Positions 1-13,500 of a stretch of 64,000 nucleotides of DNA are shown here, piece after piece (position 1 is the stretch's first letter; each line of letters opens with the position of its first letter). Position numbers and translations under genes: made by a program. The notes under the pieces were generated by a model that made no database searches, had not been told where the DNA came from, and saw only the letters and a program-made list of their open reading frames with translations. The stretch covers positions 23,607,971 to 23,671,970 of the forward strand of contig NC_003070.9 of assembly GCF_000001735.4 (NCBI RefSeq). The letters run 5' to 3'. This stretch comes from Arabidopsis thaliana. Lineage: Eukaryota; Streptophyta; Magnoliopsida; Brassicales; Brassicaceae.

Positions 1-2033
1 AGTCCAATTCAATCTTGAAGCTTCAAGAACTTTCTTCACAAACTCATGAACAGATTCTTTTTCTATAAGATCAATGTTAGGATCATCAAATGATAATCCA
101 ATCTTCTCTTCTGCAAGAAAGTAACAGACTTTTTCAGGTAAATCAAACAGATCCAAGGATGATAATAGTGAAAGCTTTGATTCATGGACTTTTACCAAGG
201 TTAGATATTTTAACATTTCCGGGGATAACTGTTTCGTCTTCCAAATGAATCCTTTCAAGAACAGAGACAGGACTCGGTTGTTCCTGCTCCTGTTTCGGGT
301 CATGAATGTTGCAGTCTTGTCTTTCTAGGCTCAAATTCGTCTCCTGCAACGATTATAAAGCATATATTAACACCAAATCAGCGTAGACAGTAGAGACATA
401 ACAAATGTCTACTCTTTCTCTCAGTATTTACCGCTAATGAGCTCTCAAGATATCTATCTTCCACGAATCCGTCTTCTACATGAGTTCTCAGACTTTTGTA
501 CTCAGAAGAACCTGTTTCACATTTTAACAGTTTAGTCTCATTGGCTTGAAGATGATTTGTTAAAAGTTATGTAATCTTTTACCTGTACAATTGTTTTCGA
601 GAAACCTTAGATTAGAATTGTATGGATTCGGGTCAAAAACCTCGAAGTTCTTGTCCAAAGACCACAACTTGAAGCTCTCTCTCTTCTTCTCTAGCTTCTG
701 TCTTCTTTCTTTGAGCTTTGTCTGCAAACTACTCAATGCATAAGGAACTTCATAAACCGGTGAAGAATTTAATCTCTCCTGTTGCCTTTCCACCATGAAT
801 CTCCTTGGCAAAACATCGTTCTCGATACTTAGCTTGAAAACATCGGATTCAACCCGTTTCTTGCGCCTAAACACCGGTGACTCCGGGCTTCTATGACCAA
901 CTGTACTGGTAGAAACATCACTTGTTCTAAAAGCAGCAGCCTCGATTTCTCTACCTCTACTGCTACCTTCGGGTTTGTTTTCTGCGTGATTGCTGTCTTT
1001 GTTAGATCCAACAACAAGTTTCAACTTCTTGGCTAGATGTTTGAATCTCAAGTACACTTTATCATCAACCGAGCTTGATAATCTAGGCTTCAAGAGAACA
1101 ATGCTATCCAAATCATCAGCCATTGATGGAGATTTATCACGCGGTTCTTTTACCTTAGATCCCTCCAAGTCTAAGCTTTTTTTCGCCGAAAATGAATGAG
1201 GATCTTGTAAGAGTGTAATGAACAATTCTTTGTTCGAACTTAGAATATCTAACGCCTCCATGAACTGCTTAGACCGATCTTTCCCCTTCTCTTCTGCCTT
1301 TGAACAGATAAAGGTTTCAGCAGCTTCATTCACACAAGCTTGAAGGTTAATCTCTGAACTCTTCTTACAATCTCTCCCATTCTTCATATCCATCTGCTTA
1401 TCACTATCATTCTCAATTTCACTCAACGAAGATTGCTTTTGTTTATCCGGGACATCACAAGTTTCATCCTTTAGATTCTTGATCCTTCTTATCTCTCTCT
1501 CTAGCAATCCCTGAACAGGTTTAGATTCATACTTCTCAAGTTCTCTATCAGAACTCAAAGATCTTCTCCTTGTTTTAGGCTTACATGATCTCTCTTCTTC
1601 CACAATCCGCTGAACAAATCAAGAGATTTAGTTTCTCACTCACAAATCTCTCCTTAAGCTAAACCAAAAAACTACAAAAAAAACTTACATCATTACACTG
1701 ACACTTCTCATGAAGCTTCTTAAGCAAATCAAGCTGACTTTTAGTATAAACATTACCTACAAAAAAAGAAGAAGAATCAAATTAACACTAAGATCATGTA
1801 ACGAAATGATCCAAGAAACAGTGTTTTAAAAACTACTAACCAGCAGAATCTCTGACGAATTTCTTCTTCTCTGAACCAAGTCTCTTATTACCAGATTTGA
1901 CATGACCGAAATCGAAGAACTTTATCAATTTCCAACCACAACCAGACTTATAACTCTCGTAGACAAGAGGGCTTTTAGGGAAAATTGCAGGTCCAGGACT
2001 CTTACTACTTCTTGGTGATCTCTTCTTCTCCAT
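1..2033 (-). CDS. TRM-like protein with DUF3741- and DUF4378-like regions (AT1G63670), 3' end outside window
   Basis: Partial gene read right to left. I place exons at 1841-2033, 1689-1756, 583-1609, 432-544, 196-343 and 1-110; all joins use GT..AG and keep frame, giving about 550 residues so far. The start is the ATG at 2033 (MEKKRSPRSSK). Visible family marks are a basic N-terminus followed by CGWKLIKFFDFGH, a DUF3741-like block (EALDILSSNKELF, then LLQDP), a central PSPVSVLE motif, and the beginning of a DUF4378-like C-terminal region (VHEFVKKVLEASRLNW). Such proteins (TON1-recruiting-motif/LONGIFOLIA type) act at cortical microtubules, but the diagnostic TON1-binding motif would lie outside the window. 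Function is inferred from family only. A possible 5'-UTR exon with a donor at 2408 lies upstream. Confidence 0.85.
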
Positions 2034-5000
2034 TGATGATCAACAAATTCACCAATCATTCAAAACTCTCGTCTTCAATCTAGTAAAACCGATTCTCAAA
2101 GACCTGAAAAACAATTTTTTTTTATATCTTTTAGCATTAAACTAAAAATCTTACAAACATAGCAACAACAAAAACAGAGAATTCTTCAAATAGTGTCCAA
2201 AAATTGCTTCTTTTGTATACAAAACTGTCAATTTTACTTCCTGGGTTACCTTTTTTTCCTTCCCCTAAACCCTAAACTGAGATTTTCATTATAAAAAAAA
2301 CTTCTCATTCAGACATTCATGAAAAAAGAAACTTCCTTTAGCCTAAAAATGTAATCTTTATCATAAATAAGTGAGTATATCTTACATAAATAAGAGAGAT
2401 TTGCTTACCGGAGCTTTTTGGTTGAAATGAGTCAGAAAAAAAGATGCAAACTTTATGTTTGTCTGTGGAGCCAATCAAGCACTCAGCTTTGTGATGATGG
2501 AGAGACTGAATAAACATGAAAAGTTAAAAACCATAGATTTTTGTTTCTACATAGATTATAAAAGAAGAAGAAAAAGTGACCAACATGATTGAGGTTTGGG
2601 TTTTGAAGATCTAAAGAGAAAATTATAGGGACCCTTGTCTCTTCATCTGCCCATGTAATTAAAAAAGAAAAGATTTTTAATTTGGGGATTTTTTTGGACT
2701 TAAAGAAAAATTTGTAATGACAATAAATGAAGATTACTGTTTATTCTTGGAGATGGGTCCTCTCGCCATTAAAGAGGGTTTTAGTTTTGGCTTATGGAGA
2801 AGAAGAGGAAGAAGAGGAAGAAAATAACAAACTTATAAACTTAAAGGAAATATTTTTTTTGAATAAGTGAAAAGAAAAAAACAAAAGACCAATAGATTTA
2901 CTGTTTTTTATTTTATTTTAGATGTTCAGACAGTTTTTTTTGCAGGCGATCAGACATTTTTAGTGTACATTTTTGTTTTTATACTGTAATAATTTGAAAT
3001 TATTATTTTAAAATAAAAAAAATGGTTAATGATAGTTTTTTTCCTAAAGTTTGTAAAATAAATGAGAGAAAATGAGAAAGGAGGAGAGGGACGTGAGAAT
3101 GAAAGAGACATTGAAATTTGCAGATGGTTTCACATATAAGACAATGCTTTCAAATAAAGCTTTTATTTCTGTCCTCTTCTTATCTCTAAATATATATACA
3201 TACAGTATATTGAGTAAAACATAGTAAATATTACCATGGGTTTTATGTGATTTTAAACATTAACTTATCACTGTCAATAAAAGGTAGAAGTACTTTTTTT
3301 TGGCCCAAAATTTATTTTATCGAAAAATGTAACCGTTGGAATCAAACTCAAATAATGAAATAAAGTAGTACATCTGCTTTTATGATTATTATTTATTACG
3401 TATAATATTTTGCTGTTATAGTCTTTCTTGACATTTACCAATTGGTTCTCGAGTCCTTAAATGAATATTATTAGTCTTATTTTCCGCAGATTAATCTTTA
3501 TAAAATTAGTAACGTAAAGACTTGTATTGTTCCATCTACGTCTTAGTACGTGTATACACATGCACATTTAATATGTGTGTGTATATATCAAGAAGTTAAT
3601 ATCTGAATATCAAGGAGTATATAATTATAGAGTAGCCGATCCCAATACGGCATGTTCCATTTTTCTTTCTATTTTATGTGTTTGGTATTTGCTACCGGGT
3701 CTGTAATATCTTTACAAATGTTATTTTTAATAAGGTTATGCGTAAAATAATCTGAAATTTACATGTGTTTGTTGTTCTCATATTGATTAGTAATAATACT
3801 AGCTATTGACATGTGATTTGTCGTAGTTGAGATGGTGACATTGATTGCTTTAACTCTTAATTTTGTTAATTAGTACAAATGATTTTTATTGATGAATCAA
3901 TCCACTCTTTTTCGTCTGTTTCACTTATTCCATGTTTACCCAAACCGGAAGTGTTGCTCTGTTCATCCCTTTATCGCCAGTAACGAATCTAACTCTTTAG
4001 TCAATATGACTTAGTTATTAAAATTTGAGATTGCATTCGTATTATTGTATAGAAATTGGTGGAACATAAATATGATTGTTTGACTTGTAACGGTATGCGT
4101 GTGGTTGTCCACTTGTCTTATGTTATTAATAATCAAATCCATCTAACTTTTCACCAAAGTTTCTCTCTGCCGTTCAATATAATATAATTATGTCGATTTG
4201 GCTACGCATATTATAATCCTTTATTCGTTATATAACATTAACATACGTGAACACAGTAGATGAATTATACTTAAGAGCTTGAGATAGTGTACCAACAAAT
4301 TAAATTGTATATCACGCACATACATAACATTTTTCCTCGTTGACATATGAAGTCTAACATGCGTATGTATATAAATATTGTTCGTATAGACTTTTGGAGA
4401 TCAAAAGAATAGATAAACTTTCAGTACTAACTGGAAAAAAATTTGTAAAGTTGCTTGGAACACCAGGAAACTGTCCAAGGGTCTTCCAATACTTTCGTAT
4501 TGGGATAGGATGATCAGAAATAACTCGTTGTTTAATTTGGTACGAAAACAATTGTTCTAGAATGAAAAGTAAGTTTATGTGATTAACTGAGTATCAAACT
4601 AAGTGGTTCACTAAGGTTCTATTTACATTTCCAAAGATAGTATATGTGATTGTCCAAAAATTGTCAAGGGACACTGATAAGCGTCCAAAAGATCCAAAAT
4701 AAGAGTAAAAAAAAAGAGCTTATAAGATGATATATTTCATAGTGAGAACGATAAAGCGTAGTTGTATTTGTTAAAATATCCAGTGTGAAGTGTTACATTA
4801 TAAATGATGAATGTCTATCAAGTTTTCCATACATTTTTTTTCATAAGATCAAGAGAAAATAAAGAGAATTATATCTTCTTCTTTTTTAAAGAAAACACAA
4901 TTAAGAGATAAATAATTAAATCATGTACATTATAGCATGTGTAGGTCACGTGTTATGAAAATGGGCTGAAGAAAGTGTAGAAGTGAGGCCCAAGACGAAG

Positions 5001-5668
5001 GGACCACAAAGGGTGTATTAAACCAACTCAACTGTACATGGCGGTGGTCGGTCCACGTTCCAAATTAAAGTGGCCATGTGGTTTTATCGTCTTCTATCAA
5101 CGACCAAAATACGGCTCTCCAAATAAGAGAAAAACAAATACAAAACTACGTTATACTACTAACTGACTTTAGTGCAAAAAAACTTAATATAACTTAGGCT
5201 CTTAATGATCATGTACATGGCGGGACAGATTTGTATGCATAGCAGATAATATAATATCAAAAATCATGAAATTTTGGATGCAATTCCATCTCTTTTACAC
5301 CCATTTCTCTACTAGGGCGTTAGAAAGTCTAACATTAGAAGTTGGACTTTAGTTACTCAATGCCAATTAGAATCTAAACTTCGGCCAACTATAGATAAAA
5401 CCATTAGCTTTTTACAAAATCAAGAAATAAAATCAACCTCTTATGTCAGAAAACCAAGAGCCATCAATCTTTTTCTTCTATAAACAATTCAAATAAAACG
5501 TTTGTTTGGTTCTCTGCAACAACATAGCAAATTAGCAATCATTAAGCAATTTTGTCTACTCATCAAACAAAAATATTTCTCTGTAACGAAAAAAAGATAG
5601 TGGGCTAATATTATGGGCCATGAGACTGCCTTAGAAGCCCATCCTTTCACTACACACTTTGTAATATA
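2034..5668. other. Intergenic region upstream of the TRM-like gene and MURE
   Basis: About 3.6 kb of AT-rich DNA with no convincing coding sequence. Bases 2034-2640 probably hold the leader of the minus-strand TRM-like gene, including a candidate 5'-UTR exon ending at a GTAAGC donor near 2408. At 5601-5640 there are TGGGCT, TGGGCC and AGCCCA motifs (site II type) that look like promoter elements. The rest shows only A/T runs and short random ORFs. Confidence 0.6.
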
Positions 5669-6332
5669 CATTAGAAACCCTATAAATTAATACTCGATAA
5701 ATTAATAAACACGATAAATTAATAAATTTTGCCGGTCGAAGTCGGGCCAATGTAAAAATTAACGAAAATCGATAAGATAATAAAATAATAATTTTTTGAA
5801 ACCCCTATGTAAAAATATAGTCCCAATAATATCATAAATTAATAATCATAAATCTTAAGCATACATTCTAAGACTAATTTTATATGAAACTTTTATTCAA
5901 GCTACAATTGCAACTCTTTTTAGAATAGAGTTGGTATGATCTCTTTTATACTCACATAATTCTTTGCGTATTTGATCCGTCATATTTGGTTTTGTAACAT
6001 TTTTTCTATGAAAAACCATTGCTAAGATTTTTGTAAAGAAAAATTGATTTAACCTCCACGTTAACGTCGTAGATATAGAGACACTATATCTTGCAGAAAA
6101 ATAAATTTAAAATATCAAAAATAAAATTAAAGATCTAACATAATTGAATATACAAATAACAAAATATGAGAAAAATACTAAATCGGAAAAGCATTTTTAA
6201 AATAATTTAGTATTGTGTTTTACGTTAATATTCTATTAATTACTATTTATTAATTTATAAAATAAATTAATATTATTATAAATTAATAAAAATTTATAGT
6301 CCAATCATTATTAATTTATAGAGTTTCTCCTG
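5669..6332. mobile_element. Emigrant/Lemi1-like (pogo/Tc1-mariner) element, degenerate
   Basis: A 664-bp element bounded by imperfect 24-bp terminal inverted repeats: CATTAGAAACCCTATAAATT on the left, and CAGGAGAAACTCTATAAATT on the right when read on the minus strand. Both continue AATA and are directly flanked by TA (5667-5668 and 6333-6334), the TA target duplication expected of pogo-type elements. The termini match the remembered Emigrant/Lemi1 end (CAGTAAAACCTCTATAAATT). On the minus strand from 5983 there is a transposase-like fragment, MTDQIRKELCEYKRDH, resembling the N-terminal CENP-B-type helix-turn-helix of pogo transposases. It soon meets a stop, so the copy cannot move itself. Confidence 0.8.
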
Positions 6333-6490
6333 TACATATCTTTTAATCGTTTTTAGTACACACTGCACCGTTTTATCGGCGTCTTTGATTTCTTTAAACG
6401 CATCGTTTGTAACCCAAAAATGAAAAAACCCAACTCTTATCCCCTGGAAAAAACCTTTCACTGCTTGCTTTCTCAGTCTCTCTGTCTCCA

Positions 6491-9277
6491 ATGGCGTTCA
6501 CCTTTCTCTCTCCTCACCCAGTCTTTCTCTCTCTAACTGGAACAACCTCTTCCTTCTCCTACAAACCAGTTCTCTTACCATTCTCTCGAAATTCCCGTAC
6601 TCTCACGGTTGCGGCGGGACCTGCTCGCCGGAATTCGTACCCGAACCCTGCTGATGACGATCCACCTGAAGCACCGGAGGATTCAATGCACGGAGTTTCG
6701 AAGTTTCAGCAGATCCAGCGTCAAGCTGCTCGTGCACGGAAGCTAGAGGAAGAAGATTTCGAGAAGAATCGGAACACTTATCTCTCCGCTATCGCCGATG
6801 TGGAAGACGCGGCGGAGACGGGACGAGATGACGAAGAATCTGGTGGAGACTTGTTCTCTGATATCGATAGAGCAATCTCCATGAAACGTAGTGAGTTTGT
6901 TAAGCAAGGATTGCTCAAACCTAATCCTCCCAAAACGGCATCGCTTAAGAAGATTGGGGAGGAGGGAAATGAGGAAGAAGGTGATGTTACTGACGATGTT
7001 GATGAGCTTGATGAAGAAGAAGTTGTTGATTTGGATGAAATTGATAAATTAACTGGATTAACAGAGATTTCTGATGAAGAAGATTGGGTTGATGAGGAAG
7101 GTAACACTAGGATCAACAAGAAGAAGGAGTTTGGGTCTGATCATCAATTTGAATTCGATTTGGATGATTTTGGTGAATCTAAAGCGAGAATCGTGGAACC
7201 TAAGTTCAAAATGTGCTTAGCTGAGCTTTTAGATGAGAGTAAAGTGGTACCAATCTCAGTTTACGGCGATTTAGATGTCGAAATCACCGGGATTCAACAT
7301 GATTCGCGCGGTGTGAGCGCCGGAGATCTCTTCGTGTGTTGTTTAGGAAGTGAAAATTTCTTGAGTGAAGCAGATAAGAGAGGAGCAGTGGCGGTTGTAG
7401 CTAGCAAAGAGATTGATATTGAAGATACTTTAGGTTGCAGAGCACTTGTCATTGTTGAAGATACGAATGCAGTTTTAGCAGCTTTAGCTTCTTCCTTTTA
7501 TAGGCATCCCTCGAAGAACATGTCGGTGATTGGAGTTACTGGTACGGATGGGAAAACGACTACTACGTATTTGATTAAGAGCCTCTATGAAGCGATGGGT
7601 GTGAGAACAGGAATGTTTAGCACAGTTTCTTGTTATATTCATGGCGATAACAAATTGGATACGCCTAATGCTACGATGAATCCTGATGCTGTTTTGGTTC
7701 AGAGTTTGATGGCTAAGATGTTGCATAATGGAACTGAATCTTTGGTTATGGAAGCTTCTCCTCAAGAACTTGCTTTAGGGAAATGTGATGAAGTGGATTT
7801 CGACATTGCGGTTTTCACAAATTTGACTAGAGAAAATACGGATTTTCGTGGTACTGATGAAGAGTATAGAGATGCTGAAGCCAAGTTGTTTTCAAGAATG
7901 GTTGATCCGGAAAGGCATAGGAAAGTGGTTAACATAGATGATCCAAACGCAGCATTCTTTGTCCAGCAAGGGAATCCTAATGTTCCTGTTGTGACATTTG
8001 CCATGGAAAACACCAAAGCCGATGTTCACCCGTTAAAGTTTGAGCTTTCCTTGTTTGAGACACAGGTTTTGGTTAATACCCCTCAAGGTATACTGGAGAT
8101 CTCTTCGGGTTTGTTAGGACGGCATAACATTTATAATATTCTTGCTGCTGTGGCTGTTGGGATTGCTGTTGGAGCTCCTCTTGAGGATATTGTTAGAGGT
8201 GTTGAGGAAGTCGATGCAGTCCCAGGAAGGTGTGAGTTGATTGATGAGGAACAAGCTTTTGGTGTTATTGTGGATCATGCAAACACACCTGATGGCTTGT
8301 CAAGGCTGCTAGATTCAATTCGAGAGCTTAAACCGAGAAGAATCATTACCGGTATAGATATTTTCTTCCATCTAATAGATACTCTTTGCCTGTTCGGCCG
8401 TTCCTATGGTCTTTATATGTGTGGTCATCTGATTATTTTAGTTGTTTTATTTATTTATTGAAGTTATTGGTTGTGAGGGTGAGAATGAAAGAGGGAAAAG
8501 ACCGCTTATGACGAAAATTGCTACTGAAAAGAGCGATGTGACGATGTTGACATCTGATAATCCGAGGAATGAAGATCCATGTAAGTAACTCTAAGAATTA
8601 GATTGAGTCTATCTCCCTTGAGTGTTTCTGGAGGTATATTAACAGTTAATTTTCCAATGTGGTTTTAGTGGACATCTTGGATGACATGTTGTCTGGGATT
8701 GGATGGACGATGCAAGAGTATTTGAAACATGGCGAACACGATTACTATCCGCCTTTGGCAAATGGTCATAGACTCTTCCTTCACGATATTAGACGTGTAG
8801 CTGTACGTTGTGCTGTTGCTATGGGTGAAGAAGGTGATATGGTTGTAAGTATTCAAATAAACCCACACTCTATACAGTACTTTACTGAGTGTGTTATCAA
8901 AGTTGCTGGATTTACCTTTATGAGCAATCAAAGTAATATAGTTCTCGGGTAAATAGCTTTGCTTGACACTGATTTTTGCAGGTTGTAGCTGGGAAAGGGC
9001 ATGAAGCGTATCAGCTTGAAGGTGAAAAGAAAGAGTTTTATGATGACAGAGAGGAATGTCGGGAAGCATTACAATACGTTGATGAGCTTCACCAAGCTGG
9101 AATAGACACAAGCGAGTTCCCATGGCGGTAAGTAGAACCGTAACAGCTAAAACAACCAACGATAACCAAAGTTTCTAATCTGTGAAGAGTTGCTGAAACT
9201 TGTCAAGATGCTTCACGATCACTAATCTGTTCTTCCTTGTATTACTGTGCTTCTGCAGGTTACCAGAGAGTCATTAA
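6491..9277 (+). CDS. MURE: Plastid MurE-like protein (PAP11, AT1G63680)
   Basis: Five exons (6491-8351, 8464-8580, 8669-8844, 8982-9127, 9259-9277) give 772 residues, the length I recall for Arabidopsis MURE. The N-terminus looks like a chloroplast transit peptide; a long acidic linker (about residues 95-230) follows, then Mur-ligase domains. Visible motifs: P-loop [13 protein letters not shown], a DNPR motif ([10 protein letters not shown]), and [11 protein letters not shown] near the C-terminus. In bacteria MurE adds the third amino acid of the peptidoglycan peptide. In flowering plants the protein is known as a subunit associated with plastid-encoded RNA polymerase and needed for chloroplast development. 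Two blocks that hold catalytic residues in bacterial MurE are changed here ([22 protein letters not shown]). The start is the first ATG after a short leader and opens the transit peptide. Confidence 0.97.
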
Positions 9278-10519
9278 TATCTCTGTGGTGAAATCATTAG
9301 AAGAGAAGTTAGCTTAGTCCATGAAACCAGATTTTCTTCCACCATGGTCCAATTCTCTTGCGAAGATCGATTTGCACAGAGGTAATGAATTCTACACAAG
9401 TGACATAAAAATCATGCCCAAGGAAAAGAGATTACACCACTGGGAGGTACTTAACGTTCCAATCACCATTACCTTAAAGTTATTCCATTGCTCACTTCAC
9501 CTGTTTTTTTGGACAAGAGGAAACCTAAGCTATCGAAATGTAATATTAGACTAAACTTAATTCAGATTTTCTGTCATTGTTACCGCAGGAGGAAGATTTT
9601 AAAGGTGGAAGAAGATGCGTACAAATTTTGTAAGGGTTAAAAACCCAAAAATGTAAGTGGTTCTGTTTTGGGTATGTTTTGATAGCATGTGTTTAATTTA
9701 GATGAACCAATTCAAACCGAACCAACAAAAATAGATTCCGGTTTAAATTATTTATTTTCTTACATGTATCCAAACTTGAAAAAAGTGAATTCAAAGAAAA
9801 AAGAAAACGATGAAAATACGGTTTCAATTTCTTAATATGAAAAATTGAGAAAGTAGGAAGACATGATTGAACAATAATAAGATTAGGCCTTGTGATATAT
9901 TGTGACAAGAACATAAATTACGAATGTTTGGCAATGGTGCTAGGGAATATAGTCTTTTGAAACTATTAAGCATACTTTGAATTTTATATTCTGGTTATAA
10001 ATTAAAAGATTTCCCAATATCCATTCGTATTTTTGGGACCACTCCACCAAAACCAATCTAATCAAAATATAAAACCAAATAAATAATAATTTGCTTAGAG
10101 ATAGAAAACATGTTATGTCCGAGGAAATTGTCCTAAATGTCGCAACAAACGTCAATTCATTAATCGTTTTGTTTAATACAAATTTCGACAAGATTGTGAT
10201 AGATCCAGAACCAGTTTAGCTAAACCGGTTGAATCAGAAGAAACGCCAAAACCCGGTCCAATAGCTCGACCTAACGCCGTCGTTTTCAAAGTTCCTTCAC
10301 TCTACTTCCTTCTCGCTTACGTCACTTTCCACAGATCCAACAATGATATCAGATAAAATTAAAATATTCCCAATATATTTTCTAAGAATATCTCCCTATT
10401 TATTTTTATTTATTTAAACTATTTTAATCTCTTCCGTGTTTCACTCTTCTCTCTCTCTCGCTTCTCTTCATTGTTTGTGTGTGATTACAGCGAAGAAGAG
10501 AGAATCCTTGGAGCATTCC
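9278..10519. other. MURE 3' flank and SPPL2 promoter
   Basis: Bases 9278 to about 9700 are probably the MURE 3' UTR, perhaps with a spliced part (a GCAG acceptor-like site near 9590). From 9700 to 10430 the DNA is AT-rich and non-coding. A CT-rich leader just before 10520 belongs to SPPL2. No repeats or RNA genes seen. Confidence 0.5.
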
Positions 10520-13500
10520 ATGGATTCGCTTCGATTTCTCCGGATTCTTCTTCTATCATCTTCGATTTTACTCTTATCTCTCCGTTCTACAGTCACCGCC
10601 GGTGATATTGTTCATCAAGACAATTTAGCTCCGAAGAAACCAGGTTGCGAGAATGACTTCGTTTTGGTACTTATCTCCACTTAAATCTCTCGTTTCTTAC
10701 TTCGAATTCAGCTTCCTCTTCACTACTCTCGATACTAATGTTGTTGTTATTCCCCTCTTTCTGGCTTCTTCTTACGAAGCTCAACAAGTAGTTCCAAAAA
10801 AACGAAATCGGAGGTTTCTAATTATACATGCTATTGAAATTTCGTGATTGGAGTTTAAGCTTACTGATTAGCTTGTGTAGTTGATCTAAGTTATGGATAA
10901 GCTTAAACTCTTAGTTTAAGTCTAATTATGAGTCGTTCATGTTTAAATCTGATATGAGAAGTGTTTGATAAATTGGATTAAGATCTGGTGAAAGTTTTAT
11001 GTGTGTGATTTGTTGTAACCTGGTTCTTTCCTTAGGTGAAAGTTCAAACGTGGATTGATGGTGTTGAGAATGAGGAGTTTGTGGGGGTTGGCGCTAGATT
11101 TGGGAAGCGGATAGTTTCCAAGGAGAAGAATGCAAACCAGACTCACCTTGTTTTTGCAAATCCTCGTGATTCTTGTACACCGCTCAAGAACAAGGTTTTT
11201 ATGACCTATGACATTAGAATCAATGCATTTTAAATTAGTTGTGATGTTGAAAGTAAATGTGTTAACTTATGTGTTCAATCTTTGTTAGCTTTCTGGAGAT
11301 GTTGTTATTGTGGAACGGGGCAACTGTCGGTTCACAGCAAAGGCGAATAATGCAGAAGCTGCTGGTGCCTCTGCTCTGCTCATCATCAATAATCAGAAAG
11401 GTATTTTGTTTTGTTGAAATTGTTTTGATGTTATTATAGCAATCAGTTATATTTGGGTATGCTTACTATCACAGACAATATTGTTTGTAGAATTTAATGG
11501 TTTGTATGTTTGTTTGTCTCTGACAGAACTTTACAAAATGGTTTGTGAACCGGATGAAACTGATTTAGATATACAGATTCCTGCCGTCATGCTCCCGCAA
11601 GATGCTGGTGCATCCTTGCAAAAGATGCTAGCCAACAGTTCTAAAGGTATGTCCTTTTCTATTTCAATCAGGATATGCTTCCGAAGTTGTCATTTTAAGC
11701 TTGTATTGTAAATCATTATATGTATCGGTTAACTCAACAATCTTCTGCACTTGTCAGTGTCGGCGCAGCTTTACTCCCCAAGACGACCAGCTGTTGACGT
11801 AGCTGAAGTCTTTTTGTGGTTAATGGCAATTGGTACCATTTTATGTGCATCTTATTGGTCTGCATGGAGTGCCCGAGAAGCAGCTATTGAACATGATAAG
11901 CTACTGAAGGTCAGACATTTTCTACTTATTTGGGAATAATAATATTAGGCTAGGAAGATTTAGTTCGATGGGTAAGGATAACATAAACTGCCAATAAGTA
12001 AGTCCTTTGCCCTTCTTGTGCATTTCCAATGATGCCAAAAGGGACAGAGTAGTTGGTAACTTGGTTAGGCCGAGGAAGAAAAGTCAATTGTAGTATATTG
12101 AACAACGCTTAGGCATTTCTTTACCATGTTACTTTCCCAATTATGGAAAGGTTGTGTCAAAGATGAACATCCAAGAAACGGATAGGTAACGGATGGCTTT
12201 TCTTAATGAGCTGGGCCCCTCCTTGAGACATTGTCTACTTCTGACACCAGACTCACATGGTTTTGTTTATTTTTTGCTTTTGTTAATCGTTTTGATTTAT
12301 CACTGTTTTTATTCGTAAGTAAGCATTCTTACTTCTAACATTATTGTTTCTGCACAAATGTAGGATGCTATAGATGAAATCCCTAACACAAATGATGGGG
12401 GTAGTGGTGTTGTAGAGATCAATTCTATTTCAGCTATTTTTTTCGTAGTTCTTGCTTCGGGATTCCTGGTGATTCTTTACAAGCTTATGTCTTATTGGTT
12501 TGTGGAGCTTCTTGTGGTCGTTTTCTGCATTGGTGGTGTTGAGGTACCAACTTCTTTTCAGTTCTTTTCTTCTTCTATGCATCCTCTCAGTACGAGTCTC
12601 TTTCGACTAAGGATCATTATACAATGCATACTTCAGTTGATTTGAAAACTGGTTATAGTCTTAGATGATGTATGATGTAATAACTTCTTTATCTTCAGGG
12701 TTTGCAAACTTGCCTCGTCGCGTTACTATCAAGGTAAAAGCTTGGTTCCTTTTAACGCGTATTTCCTTTAATGCACATCTTGGAGGATGTCATGGACTGT
12801 TCTTTTTGCAGATGGTTCCAACGTGCTGCAGATACTTATGTAAAAGTCCCTTTCCTTGGACCTATCTCTTACCTCACTCTTGCAGTTTCTCCTTTCTGCA
12901 TTGTCTTTGCTGTTCTATGGGCTGTATACCGAGTTCACTCCTTTGCTTGGATTGGCCAAGATGTTCTTGTAAGGATTGCAGCCCCATGCAATATCATTTA
13001 CAACTACAATCCAATTACTTAGATGGTATTTGATGTTGTTGCTCTATTGACTAGGGTATCGCATTGATCATAACTGTACTACAGATTGTTCATGTCCCAA
13101 ATCTTAAGGTAATTTCTTGAACGTATTTATACGTCATCGTAGAGTTTCCAAAACTTTTTGAAAGATTATAAAGCCACATTATCACTTGAAACAGGTCGGG
13201 ACAGTTCTTCTCAGCTGTGCCTTCTTGTACGATATCTTCTGGGTGTTTGTCTCCAAGAAGTTGTTCCACGAAAGCGTAATGATTGTCGTAAGTAACCAAC
13301 CAATCAGCCATCCACCATTTTGCATAAAGATTCTAACAATGCTCAAACTCAAATCTCCTTTAGAAATCTTCATCACGTCTCATATGTTCAAGAAAATGCA
13401 ACGTTGCTTCTTTCTTCTTTGCAGGTAGCTCGAGGTGATAAGAGTGGAGAAGATGGCATCCCGATGCTACTGAAGATTCCGCGGATGTTCGATCCGTGGG

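Noticed and set aside
181..343. Apparent +1 frameshift in the fifth exon of the TRM-like gene
   Set aside because: A good intron (donor GGTAAAAG at 195-194, acceptor TTTCTTGCAG before 110) restores the frame and gives the expected family sequence.
6778..7119. 113-codon minus-strand ORF inside MURE
   Set aside because: Ser-rich shadow of the acidic linker codons; no domain and fully inside a proven exon.
8665..9159. 164-codon minus-strand ORF
   Set aside because: Runs across MURE exons and introns in antisense; no family resemblance.
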